A stretch of 64,000 nucleotides of DNA from Saprospiraceae bacterium (GTDB lineage Bacteria; Bacteroidota; Bacteroidia; Chitinophagales; Saprospiraceae): contig JANQLV010000048.1 in assembly GCA_028280415.1 (NCBI GenBank), positions 186,001 to 250,000 on the forward strand. Reading direction: 5' to 3'. Shown piece by piece: positions 46,590 to 54,961 of the stretch. The position numbers and the translations under genes were made by a program. The notes beneath the pieces were generated by a model. The model was not told where the DNA came from. It saw only the letters and a list, made by a program, of their open reading frames with translations, and ran no database searches. Position 1 is the first letter of the stretch. Every line of letters starts with the position of its first letter.

Positions 46590-46851
46590 AGACTCCACAG
46601 GAGTGAGACAAAACCAACTTTTTATTTTTAATATAGAAGTATTAGCTTCTGAATGATCAACAACAGAAAAAGGAATTAACACTTATCAAATTCAGATTGA
46701 GTTTGAATCTTTCGGCCCCGAAGATCGCTACCGAAGATTTTCGGCCCAAAGTAGGCGAATGCTACTTTGTATTAGATACAAGTGAAAGATTTGCTCGAAA
46801 CAATGTTTTTAGGATTATGTTATTAGCCGATCATCTTGGTCGGCTTTTTTT
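46590..46851 (+). ncRNA. Candidate structured small RNA ending in an intrinsic terminator
   Basis: Consecutive short stems are: ACTCC/GGAGT (46593-46605), AGAAG/CTTCT (46635-46650), AGATT/AATCT (46694-46710), CCGAA/TTCGG (46731-46744), CAAAGTAG/CTACTTTG (46747-46769), TTGTAT/ATACAA (46767-46781) and the terminator AGCCGA/TCGGCT with a T7 tail (46825-46851). The CAAAGTAG and TTGTAT hairpins overlap and exclude each other. TTTCGGCCC and CCGAAGAT are each repeated. No protein gene precedes the terminator on this strand. The 5' end and promoter are not defined (TATTTTTA near 46623 is one base off consensus). It matches no RNA family I recognise. Confidence 0.35.
46825..46851 (+). terminator. Intrinsic terminator
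   Basis: Stem AGCCGA (46825-46830) / TCGGCT (46840-46845), 9-nt loop, followed by seven T residues. It is a textbook shape with no annotated plus-strand gene upstream, which is the main reason to suspect an RNA gene there. Confidence 0.75.
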
Positions 46852-46946
46852 GTATCAAATAGTACAGGGTGTAAGATGTTAGACCGGGTAAATTCTGATG
46901 GTTTATTTAAAAGCTACCAAGGTATGAGCTCCAGATAGAAATGCCC

Positions 46947-46991
46947 TGATACTTGTATTGTTACTAAAGAACGTATCCAATACAAGTATCA
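46947..46991. terminator. 14-bp perfect inverted repeat downstream of the DUF4139 gene
   Basis: TGATACTTGTATTG (46947-46960) and CAATACAAGTATCA (46978-46991) pair perfectly around 17 nt. It lies 90 bp after the DUF4139 stop (minus strand). No T-tract follows on either strand. It resembles the 14-bp repeat at 23701-23751 in size but not in sequence. Confidence 0.4.
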
Positions 46992-47080
46992 AAACAATAA
47001 TTAAAACAGGCTGTTAACCTCAGGTTCATGCTTACAGGAGGGAAGAAGTCCATTCTTTCATCTGCTAAACTCAAGGACAA

Positions 47081-48700
47081 TTAATCCGGTACGTATACCT
47101 GATAGCGATAAGTGATGACTAATTCTTCACCACTTTTTATACTCGTTTCCCAACAGACATTACTAATCTCATTTTGATTCGTGCGCTGGACTTGCTTGGC
47201 TATGAGCCATTCAGTCGAAGAATTGAGTAACTGGCCGGTAATCGTTCTGCGTACATTGAGGTCTATATCTTTGGCTTTATAATTTTTGATTTTTATCTGG
47301 CCTTCTACGGTAACCAAATCCAGAAAATATCCTCGACTCTGGGGATTTTCCATAGCTCTGTTTTTTCGATCCACTTCTTTTTCCGCATGTTTGATTTTGA
47401 TGTCCGGTGCCTCGGTAAGTTTGACAAAAGAATGTCCTTTGATAGGCGTGTAATTCAATTGATCCTGACTGATTGGCTTGGGAGTTTCCAGACCTTTGAC
47501 CACCATAGCGACGCCAGTTGTCCAAGGAAAATTTGAATTATTATTTACTTTGATCGTATGAAAGACTTTATTTTGCTGATTTGGCGTAAATAAAAAGCTG
47601 GTTTGATAGTTCCGCTGATTGGCATTATTGGAGCTAAGGTTAGATTCGTAAATATGTGCAATATCAATTTGCTCTTTAAAAATGGGATAATGTCCTCTTC
47701 CTCCCTTGCGAAGACTAAAGTCCTTAAGATTATAGAAGAATAAATCTTCCTCGGCACTTCCCGTTACCTGATTAGCCAGCGTTTGTTGCGGCACAGGTTG
47801 CCTGAAAGTAGCTGCTTCCTGAGTGGTATAGGCATTGCTCAACTGAGTGGAAAGGGCATTAGAGAAGCCTGCATTAATGGAAGGAACAAAAGAAGCGTAA
47901 AAGTCAACTAGGGAAGAAAGGCGGTTGGCGAATTTGAAATTCGGAACTCCAACTACAAAATTAATATCCGTATTATTGATATCTTCTGCATTATTAATTA
48001 CTTCTGCTCTTAAAGTGAGTTGCGCTTTTTTATCATCGATCAGTTCAATTAGATAACTCGGCGTCCAGCTCAGGCCATTTTGCAAATACATCATATCGAC
48101 ATTTTGCTGTTTCTTTTTGGAAGTGAAGTCAATCTGCAGAACAGGCTTGTTCGTCACTTTAGGACCTTCCAGCATTTGCTTTGGCTTTTCGAGAAATTCC
48201 AGCCTTCGAATTTCCGAACTATGGAAAGAGAGCCAGGAAGAATCACTTTTTATAGTGACTAGTTTAGTGACAATAAAGATTGGTTGGGCTGCCGCTTTAG
48301 GGTCCTTTACCATTTCTACTTCTTCTACTGTACCGGTCACTATCTCGTCTTTTCCAAGATATAGTTTTACTTTCCGGCCAAGGTTGGCACTGAGCATTTG
48401 CGCAAAGTCGGTAGTTCTGGTTTTAGTCGTTTCTACGATTTGATCATTAAAACTACTAATGGATTGCAATTGGTCATTGGGAACCTGAATCCAGAATGTA
48501 CCGAAAAGTGCGGAAGGAATATTTTCAGTGATACGGTATTGACCATCTTCAGTATCGATTTCGCCACTTTTTAAAAAGAAGGCACTTCCGTTTTTGAAAA
48601 TAGAAACGGACTTGGTCTCAAAATCTTTGGAGGCATCCTGAGCGAAAAGGTTTTTCCCTCCAAGAAGAATTAAAAGGATGAAGCAGATTGTTTTTTGCAT
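47081..48700 (-). CDS. DUF4139 domain exported protein
   Basis: This protein has 539 residues from the ATG at 48700, which starts a signal peptide (MQKTICFILLILLGGKNLFAQD). An upstream in-frame TTG would add five residues. The N-terminal part has a short-form repeat (VSIFKNGSAFFLKSGEI...RKVKLYLGKDEIVTGTVEEVE). The C-terminal half is DUF4139 (LQNGLSWTPSYLIELIDDKKAQLTLRAEVINNAEDINNTDINFVVG..., GEELVITYRYQVYV). The family is of unknown function and includes proteins named 'mucoidy inhibitor MuiA-like'. There is no close operon partner. Confidence 0.88.
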   Translation of the reverse strand: MQKTICFILLILLGGKNLFAQDASKDFETKSVSIFKNGSAFFLKSGEIDTEDGQYRITENIPSALFGTFWIQVPNDQLQSISSFNDQIVETTKTRTTDFAQMLSANLGRKVKLYLGKDEIVTGTVEEVEMVKDPKAAAQPIFIVTKLVTIKSDSSWLSFHSSEIRRLEFLEKPKQMLEGPKVTNKPVLQIDFTSKKKQQNVDMMYLQNGLSWTPSYLIELIDDKKAQLTLRAEVINNAEDINNTDINFVVGVPNFKFANRLSSLVDFYASFVPSINAGFSNALSTQLSNAYTTQEAATFRQPVPQQTLANQVTGSAEEDLFFYNLKDFSLRKGGRGHYPIFKEQIDIAHIYESNLSSNNANQRNYQTSFLFTPNQQNKVFHTIKVNNNSNFPWTTGVAMVVKGLETPKPISQDQLNYTPIKGHSFVKLTEAPDIKIKHAEKEVDRKNRAMENPQSRGYFLDLVTVEGQIKIKNYKAKDIDLNVRRTITGQLLNSSTEWLIAKQVQRTNQNEISNVCWETSIKSGEELVITYRYQVYVPD

Positions 48701-49017
48701 ACTATTTTTTTTCAATGAAAAATGTTTTTACAAAGATGTACTATTCTAAAAGATTGCATATGCTGTGGTTTTTCTTAACTTTTCTTTAACTAGTGAGATA
48801 ACCTTTTGACTGGGTGAAGAGGAAAAGGAGGTATATTCAACTGCTTCGTTTTTGACAAATTGAAATATCCCTATGGTGTTATTCGGTAAAAATAAACAAT
48901 TGGCTGTCGATCGGAGTAGAAGCGTGAAATTGAATTTGTAGAAGGGGTATTGTTTTCGGGAAATAGGTGATTCTGGACCAGGACAGCAACTGTTTAAAAA
49001 TTACTTATATTTGGTCG
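48701..49017. other. 317-bp divergent intergenic region
   Basis: AT-rich spacer between the DUF4139 gene and the ClpA-like ATPase. It contains GCATATGC (an 8-bp palindrome, ~48755) and, at its right edge, a TATATTTG box four bases before the ATPase ATG. No supported gene. Confidence 0.5.
49006..49013 (+). promoter_or_regulatory. TATATTTG box abutting the ATPase start codon
   Basis: This is a full TAnnTTTG match ending four bases before the ATG at 49018. If it acts as a -7 element the transcript would begin at or next to the start codon (leaderless). A clear -33 TTG is missing, so the call is weak. An upstream in-frame start at 48967 would instead put the box inside the gene. Confidence 0.3.
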
Positions 49018-51291
49018 ATGAAAAAAGTTAACTATCCTCTTCTATACTATACTTTGGGAGACGAGGCGGTTTTGGGAATTCTGGTTGGTACATCCTATCA
49101 GGTGGTGGAGAAAGATATACATTCTGTGCGAAAAGTGATGATGGATTATCTCCAGAAAGATTATAAAAAATACGATTACTTCCCTTATGCGAGTATGGAA
49201 GAACCGAAGTTGAAAATGATTGAGGTGAAAATCCGTCCTACCTATCGCGACCAAAAAGGAGCTTTTCCAATGACGGATATTCTGAAAGTCGATGTTCCTG
49301 TGGTTTATGGTCAGACGGAAGATGGTAATTACGAAGCGCATTTACCGCTGTATCAGGAAAGCTTTTATTTTTATGATCTGAGACAATTCAAATCACTGGT
49401 TAACCATTTTGCTACGACTTTACTCAACACCCTTTCTCCGGACCAGCTTTATCGTCAGATGATGTATAAAAAGCCGACACTGGACATCATCACCTTAAAA
49501 GTAAACCTGGATCGTGATCTTGGCAGAGGTGCAAGCTTTTGGGAATCCGATTATGAAAAATTAAACCAGCTTGCTGTTCAATACCCTTTTTCCAAATCGC
49601 TTCGAAAGAATATTTCAGCCTTTCCGGAAGCAGCCTGGGAACTGGAGGACAAAGTAGCCGAAGTGGTAGACAAATTATTTAAGATAAGAACGAATCTGCT
49701 TATCGTAGGTAATCATGGTGTCGGGAAAAGTGCCATCCTCAATCAGGCGATCAAAAAAATAACTACGGAGACCAAGAAGCTAAAATTTCAGATTACCTTC
49801 TGGCAAATCATGGCGCAAAGGATTACCTCTACCGCAAAATATTTTGGCGAATGGCAAGAGACCTGTGAAGAATTGATCGAAGAATTGCGCCAGGCCAATG
49901 GTATTCTTTGGGTAGTTGATATTATTCAGCTTTTACAAACGGGAGGTAAAGGAACGGAAGATAGCGTAGCTGCTTTTATGCTGTCATTTTTGCAGCAGGG
50001 AAAGTTGCAAATCGTGGGCGAAATCACGGAGCAACAACTGGAAAGTATGCAGCGCCTCTTACCGGGTTTTGTAGAGAATTTTCAAATCGTAAAGGTCGAA
50101 GAACTCGCAGAGCAAAAAGTAAAAACAGTTCTCAACCGTTTTGCAGAATACACTAGTTTAAACCTAAACGTGAAAATAGAGGAACCAGCCCTTTCTCTGA
50201 GTTATCGTTTACTGGATCGTTATTTCCCTTATGAAAGTTTTCCCGGAAAAGCGATCAAGTTTTTAGGCAAATGTGTAAGTGAAGCTCAGGTAAACGGGCA
50301 GGACCATATTGGCAAGAACGATGTAATTACAAATTTTATTGACCAGACTGGCTTGCCAGAGTTGTTTTTGAGAGATGAATTATTACTGGATCAAAAGGAG
50401 TTGAGCGCTTATTTTGATGCCCGGATCATTGGCCAGCCGAAAGCCCTGGATCGCCTTTGCAATATTGTCAAGATTTATAAAGCTGGATTGAATAATCCCG
50501 GAAAGCCGATTAGTACCCTGATTTTTGCCGGACCAACGGGAGTAGGCAAAACGGCTAGTGCCAAAGCCATTGCCGATTATTTTTTTGGTAAAGGTCAAAA
50601 AGCCCGGCCATTAATTCGGATCGATATGAGTGAGTTTCAGCATCCCGGGCAAATTAGTCGTTTTATTGGCTCGGGCAGGCAGGTTGGTAAACTGGTACAG
50701 GAGATTCGGGATAAACCTTTTGCAGTATTACTATTAGATGAGGTAGAAAAAGCGGCTAAATCTATTTTTGATGCTTTGCTCACGGTACTGGATGAAGGTA
50801 TTTTGGTTGATGCTTTTGGGCGGGTAACTAATTTTAGAAATTGTATTATTATTATGACTACCAATCTGGGAGCTTCTAATCGCCAGTCTATAGGTTTTTC
50901 AAACACTGAAGATGAAGAAACGGCCTATCTTTCGGCAATAGGGCGCTTTTTTCGTCCGGAGTTCGTCAACCGGATTGACGGAATAGTCATGTTCAATAGC
51001 TTGAATAAAAAAGATATTTATAAAATTACTTTAAAAGAACTACAGGAACTAAAACAAAGAGAAGGATTTATTAAAAAGGGGCTCAATCTACAGTTTTCTC
51101 AAAGCGTGCACAATCATTTGGCGGAAACCGGCTTTGATGAACGTTTTGGAGCGCGTCCTTTACAAAGAGCAATTGAACAAACCATTGTAAACCCTCTGGC
51201 AAACTGGATTTTAGAAAACCCAAACGTAAAGAACTGTACGCTTTCGATTGATTATGACGGAAGGGTAATCGTTAAGAGAGATGTGAATTAA
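49018..51291 (+). CDS. ClpA/ClpC-like AAA+ unfoldase with atypical N-terminus
   Basis: This protein has 757 residues and two AAA+ modules. The first has Walker A GNHGVGKS (residues 231-238), but its Walker B reads VVDII (Asp301, Ile where Glu is expected), so ATP hydrolysis there is doubtful. The second is intact: GPTGVGKT (505-512), LLLDEVEKA (Asp574, Glu575), RPEFVNRID and a C-terminal D2-small domain with GARPLQRAIE. An IGF tripeptide at 625-627 sits where ClpA and ClpC carry the ClpP-docking loop. The first ~220 residues lack Clp_N repeats and match nothing I recognise. It is probably a protein unfoldase with special substrates, perhaps feeding ClpP. The next gene starts 29 bp downstream. 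Confidence 0.92.
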   Translation: MKKVNYPLLYYTLGDEAVLGILVGTSYQVVEKDIHSVRKVMMDYLQKDYKKYDYFPYASMEEPKLKMIEVKIRPTYRDQKGAFPMTDILKVDVPVVYGQTEDGNYEAHLPLYQESFYFYDLRQFKSLVNHFATTLLNTLSPDQLYRQMMYKKPTLDIITLKVNLDRDLGRGASFWESDYEKLNQLAVQYPFSKSLRKNISAFPEAAWELEDKVAEVVDKLFKIRTNLLIVGNHGVGKSAILNQAIKKITTETKKLKFQITFWQIMAQRITSTAKYFGEWQETCEELIEELRQANGILWVVDIIQLLQTGGKGTEDSVAAFMLSFLQQGKLQIVGEITEQQLESMQRLLPGFVENFQIVKVEELAEQKVKTVLNRFAEYTSLNLNVKIEEPALSLSYRLLDRYFPYESFPGKAIKFLGKCVSEAQVNGQDHIGKNDVITNFIDQTGLPELFLRDELLLDQKELSAYFDARIIGQPKALDRLCNIVKIYKAGLNNPGKPISTLIFAGPTGVGKTASAKAIADYFFGKGQKARPLIRIDMSEFQHPGQISRFIGSGRQVGKLVQEIRDKPFAVLLLDEVEKAAKSIFDALLTVLDEGILVDAFGRVTNFRNCIIIMTTNLGASNRQSIGFSNTEDEETAYLSAIGRFFRPEFVNRIDGIVMFNSLNKKDIYKITLKELQELKQREGFIKKGLNLQFSQSVHNHLAETGFDERFGARPLQRAIEQTIVNPLANWILENPNVKNCTLSIDYDGRVIVKRDVN

Positions 51292-51320
51292 TTTCATTTT
51301 TAAAACACAAAACAGGACAA

Positions 51321-51830
51321 ATGAAAAAATTGATTATCAACCTTTTGATAGGTGGTATACTGGCTTATGTGGGGTATATGTTACTGGAAAAATCCTCTAC
51401 TGTAGTTAGCAAAAGTGCTTTTGAAACCCAGGAAAAATTATGTAGTGACTCCGAAATGGTTTTCGGGATATTACAGGATTCCGTTACCGAAATTACCCTG
51501 GAAATTGGCTCTACGGAGTCCACTTCTTATGAGTTGAAATATGCTTATAACGTAAACGGGAAAAACTATTATGCCAAGAAAAAGGTAAATGATCTGGAAA
51601 CGCAAACACTGCCCCAAACAAAAGTTTGGTACTTGAAATCCGATCCCAAAGTTAATACAGTAGATGATCCCTGCCCACATCTGGAATCCTTGAAAGCCGG
51701 GAAAACCATAGGGAACGAAATGCTTTATCTCATTCCCGGAGCCATACTGGGCCTGATTGGATTGGGAATTGCCTGGGGAGGCATCAAAGGCTTTATTGTC
51801 GGCCTTTTTAGAGGCAATAAACAGGCCTGA
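51321..51830 (+). CDS. Small membrane protein, DUF3592-like
   Basis: This 169-residue protein has an N-terminal transmembrane helix (LIINLLIGGILAYVGYMLL), an extracytoplasmic beta-rich central part (YELKYAYNVNGKNYYAKKKV...KVWYLKSDPKVN, similar to DUF3592 proteins) and a C-terminal transmembrane helix (LIPGAILGLIGLGIAWGGI). It starts 29 bp after the ClpA-like ATPase and is probably co-transcribed with it. Function unknown. Confidence 0.82.
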   Translation: MKKLIINLLIGGILAYVGYMLLEKSSTVVSKSAFETQEKLCSDSEMVFGILQDSVTEITLEIGSTESTSYELKYAYNVNGKNYYAKKKVNDLETQTLPQTKVWYLKSDPKVNTVDDPCPHLESLKAGKTIGNEMLYLIPGAILGLIGLGIAWGGIKGFIVGLFRGNKQA

Positions 51831-51921
51831 TTTTCGGGTCGCTGTTGAAGTAAAAAGAAATCTTTCGCGACTTTGGATCATCCGGAGTCGCGAAGACTTA
51901 AATCCAAAGGAGCAATTGCCA

Positions 51922-53043
51922 ATGACCTTTTTTCAAATCCTTATCATTATAGTGATGCCTTTTCTCTGGATAAGGCTGACCAGGGCCTGGGACATAGCTA
52001 GTTGGTTGAGCCCGGTGGTACTCTCTTATCTTACCGGAATTGTCTTGGCCAATGTACCGGTCATTCCTTTAGATACGCATATTTCAACAATTTTTTCAGA
52101 ATACACCGTTGTTTTGGCAATTCCTATGCTTTTGTATGCCACCAATTTATCTGCCTGGATTAAACATGCCCGCAGTTCGGTCCTGTCATTTGCCTTATGT
52201 GTCCTGAGTGGAATTATCTGTTCTTTCCTCATGGCCTTTGTATTTCGCGAAAGTATAGAAAATACCTGGCTGCTTTCGGGAATGCTGGTTGGAGTATATA
52301 CCGGAGGAACTCCCAATATGAATGCAATTGGACTGGCGCTGGAAGCGAGTAGCGAGACTTTGGTATTGATGAATGCAGCCGATATATTTTGTGGCGGTAT
52401 TTACCTGATCTTTCTTACTTCTCTGGCTCATCCGCTTTATTCGAAAATACTACCAGCCTTTCAGGGAAATAAAAATAAAGGTCAAAGTGCAGCAATGCAA
52501 AAAGTAAAATTTGACTGGCTGGATGCTTTAAAGATTATTGGACTTACTATATTGATCATTGCTTTGACCATAGGACTCACACTGTTAGTTTTTGGCAATT
52601 TAAAGGAATTGGCTTTTATATTGCTTTTACTTACCAGCTTTAGTATCATAGCCTCTCTTTTTGCATCCGTTAGAAATCTCAAAGGATCATTTGAAATGGG
52701 AGAGTATTTGCTATTAATGTTTTGTGTAGCAATTGGGATGCAGGCGGATTTCAGTACCATGTTAGCGGAAGGGGGAGCTATTATTCAATATACGGCCTGT
52801 GTACTTGGAGCTACCATTTTTCTACATATCCTGTTTTCCCGAATGTTTAAAATTGATGCGGATACGTTGATGATTACCAGTACTGCGGCTTTGTACGGAC
52901 CGCCTTTCATCGGACAAATTGCCAGCACGATTCAAAACCGCTCCTTAATTGTTTCAGGAATGGCCACCGGACTGGTGGGCTATGCTGTTGGGAATTACCT
53001 CGGCATTAGTGTTGCGGGCATCTTAAAACATTTATTGCTTTGA
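51922..53043 (+). CDS. DUF819 family integral membrane protein
   Basis: This 373-residue protein has about 10-11 hydrophobic segments. It is in the DUF819 family (YjcL-like), proposed to be transporters. A conserved stretch is GVYTGGTPNMNAIGLALEAS (about residues 126-145), and a second half-repeat near the C-terminus (TAALYGPPFIGQIASTIQNR) suggests an internal duplication. I chose the ATG at 51922; the longer open frame from 51757 overlaps the previous gene and adds a non-membrane leader. Substrate unknown. Confidence 0.88.
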   Translation: MTFFQILIIIVMPFLWIRLTRAWDIASWLSPVVLSYLTGIVLANVPVIPLDTHISTIFSEYTVVLAIPMLLYATNLSAWIKHARSSVLSFALCVLSGIICSFLMAFVFRESIENTWLLSGMLVGVYTGGTPNMNAIGLALEASSETLVLMNAADIFCGGIYLIFLTSLAHPLYSKILPAFQGNKNKGQSAAMQKVKFDWLDALKIIGLTILIIALTIGLTLLVFGNLKELAFILLLLTSFSIIASLFASVRNLKGSFEMGEYLLLMFCVAIGMQADFSTMLAEGGAIIQYTACVLGATIFLHILFSRMFKIDADTLMITSTAALYGPPFIGQIASTIQNRSLIVSGMATGLVGYAVGNYLGISVAGILKHLLL

Positions 53044-53066
53044 CCAATGCTTCGGTATAGAACGTT

Positions 53067-54068
53067 TTACAGTATTTCCATAATAGCTCTTTCCAGTATT
53101 TCGTCTTTTGACAGATCACTCCAATCGACGGAAATCAGGATATCCGGAGGGACGCCATTTTCGTAATCTGGTTTTTGATCTAGGGTCAGAGATTGTGTAA
53201 CGGAAAACCGGTAGGTCCAGCCATTTGGCAGCTGACCTCCGTTGGGCATGCCCAGGCCGCCGCCCGTAGTGTCTCCGATGAGTAATATTTCCGGTATAGC
53301 TTTGCTGCTTAGTGCAGTCAGGGAACTGGCGCTATAGGTGCCTCTGTCCGTAAGGATCACAACTTTTTCCTGATACCGTATTCCTGTGTGTGGTGTGATA
53401 TAAACGGGCTCGGGAGCGGAAAGGTCATCATGCTCGGGGCCGGTTTTTATTCTTGAATAATAAACAAGGGTTTCTTCATCGATTAAGCGGCTGAGTAATT
53501 CGAATACATCCGAAATGGATCCTCCGCCATTTTCTCTTAAATCGAGAATAAGTCCTTTGGTATCTTTGTAACGGTCTAATATGAAATTGAGGTTTTGCTG
53601 ACTGATTGTTCCCGGAAATCTGGCTAAGCGTATATATCCTATTTCATTATTTGCAATAAAATCATGACTAAAAGGACCGGATATATAGTAGTCTTGCGAC
53701 AAGTAGTTATCGACGATAATACGCCAGTCAAAATTATCCTGTCCTAAAAATTCTGTACCGAAAAAAGAAATATTGAAATTAGAAAAAAGGTTAGCATGAT
53801 CATCCTTTAGTTCTTCGAGCATAGCTCCCATGACATTAAACAGGGAATCATCACTCATCCCTGGAAAAACCTTTGCTGCATACACCGTTTTTATACTATC
53901 CCAATTAACTGCTTTCAAATCAAAATAGGTATACTTTTCATCGCATTCGTTCCATAGGTATTCAAGATTTGTTTGAGGATCTTCACTGGCGAGGTCTTCT
54001 TCGAAAAGTGCTTTTTCACAGGAAGTAAAAAGCAGTATCAGGCCGAAATATTTCAGAATTGATTTCAT
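53067..54068 (-). CDS. S41 family (tail-specific) peptidase lipoprotein
   Basis: This 333-residue protein has a lipoprotein signal (MKSILKYFGLILLFTSC). The S41 core has the strand ETL..., KGLILDLRENGGGSISDVFELLSRL and the catalytic-Ser region VVILTDRGTYSASSLTALSSK, followed by ILLIGDTTGGGLG. There is no clear PDZ domain. S41 peptidases cleave near protein C-termini and often work in the envelope. It is the last gene of the six-gene minus-strand unit and converges with the DUF819 gene 23 bp away. Confidence 0.88.
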   Translation of the reverse strand: MKSILKYFGLILLFTSCEKALFEEDLASEDPQTNLEYLWNECDEKYTYFDLKAVNWDSIKTVYAAKVFPGMSDDSLFNVMGAMLEELKDDHANLFSNFNISFFGTEFLGQDNFDWRIIVDNYLSQDYYISGPFSHDFIANNEIGYIRLARFPGTISQQNLNFILDRYKDTKGLILDLRENGGGSISDVFELLSRLIDEETLVYYSRIKTGPEHDDLSAPEPVYITPHTGIRYQEKVVILTDRGTYSASSLTALSSKAIPEILLIGDTTGGGLGMPNGGQLPNGWTYRFSVTQSLTLDQKPDYENGVPPDILISVDWSDLSKDEILERAIMEIL

Positions 54069-54073
54069 GGGTA

Positions 54074-54961
54074 CTATTTGATGTTGTATAAAAAGGATAA
54101 TTTAAAAATATGCTGAACCATTTCAAATGCATCAGGATTATGGCCTGTGCTGAAAACATCCCAGAGATATGAAAAGCGAAGGGCATTTCCGTTTTGTAAC
54201 CAGGTCGTATAATTCAGATTACTGTTGATCCGGTAGCCAGAGAAAATATGGAATTGGTATCCCTCATAAAAGTTATCATTATTGGTGATTGCTGCATGAC
54301 TCGTATATATAAATCCATTTCGGAAAGAACTATTGACTATTCCGGCATCGAGTTTGAAGCCGAGCATTCGTTTGCGCTTTTTCAGTTTAAAATTGGAAAA
54401 CAAAAATTTGAAATTTTTATCTCTTTTACGGCTTACATCAATAGTCGTCTGGATCGAACCGAATAGGTTTGCAATCAATTCTATTCCTGTACTGTTATTG
54501 AGCAATCGTGCATTGCGCCGGATATTGAAGGTGGAATTGATTTGCCCGCCCACTTTTACATTAATTTTATCAGAACTTATGGAAGGTAATTCAAACAGCT
54601 CCTGATAGTTGAGCGCAAAAGTTCTGACGGTACTGACGGCGCCATGACTATTAAATTTGCTGATATAATTTCCAGCGGAAAAAGAGAACCGGAAAGTGGA
54701 TTCCCTTTGAGCATCCATATCAATATGCGAAATTGATATATAGGCAGGACTGCCGGAATAGAAAAGGGGAGAAGTCGCAAAGTCTCTGAAACTTGAATTA
54801 TTGACTCCAAAGGCAATCCCCAAATAAGCGGGGCGTTTTGCTTTTTTATTTTCAATATTGGAAATATTGCTGTCTTCATTTTGCGATAAGCCTAAAAAGG
54901 GAATCATAGAAAAGAAGAACAGAGAGAGAATTACTTTTTGAAAATTGCTTTTTGGTTTCAT
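54074..54961 (-). CDS. Exported, probably outer-membrane protein of unknown function
   Basis: This 295-residue protein has a signal peptide (ending LGLSQ) and alternating hydrophobic strands ending FKLSFLYNIK, typical of Bacteroidota outer-membrane beta-barrels. No recognised domain. Its ATG overlaps the stop of the upstream hydrolase gene by four bases (ATGA), and its own stop is 5 bp from the next start, so it is part of a tight operon. Confidence 0.82.
   Translation of the reverse strand: MKPKSNFQKVILSLFFFSMIPFLGLSQNEDSNISNIENKKAKRPAYLGIAFGVNNSSFRDFATSPLFYSGSPAYISISHIDMDAQRESTFRFSFSAGNYISKFNSHGAVSTVRTFALNYQELFELPSISSDKINVKVGGQINSTFNIRRNARLLNNSTGIELIANLFGSIQTTIDVSRKRDKNFKFLFSNFKLKKRKRMLGFKLDAGIVNSSFRNGFIYTSHAAITNNDNFYEGYQFHIFSGYRINSNLNYTTWLQNGNALRFSYLWDVFSTGHNPDAFEMVQHIFKLSFLYNIK

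Larger units (their letters stand above)
45783..47080. other. 1.3-kb gene-poor region
   Basis: This gap lies between the start of the 1491-residue protein and the end of the DUF4139 gene. The first 650 bp hold only small palindromes (AGTCAT-C-ATGACT near 45920-45932, TTGAATCAATTCAA at 46282-46295). C-rich runs at 46504-46540, a hairpin cluster ending in a terminator (46590-46851) and a 14-bp inverted repeat (46947-46991) follow. The short open frames here lack coding character and start signals, and I do not call them genes. Confidence 0.6.

Noticed and set aside
46697-46882. Open frame of 61 codons over the hairpin cluster
   Set aside because: It begins with TTG, overlaps the terminator, and its sequence is set by the stem repeats; RNA structure explains it better than a protein.
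51757-51921. Upstream extension of the DUF819 frame
   Set aside because: Overlaps the previous gene and encodes a polar leader before an obvious membrane start at the ATG 51922.
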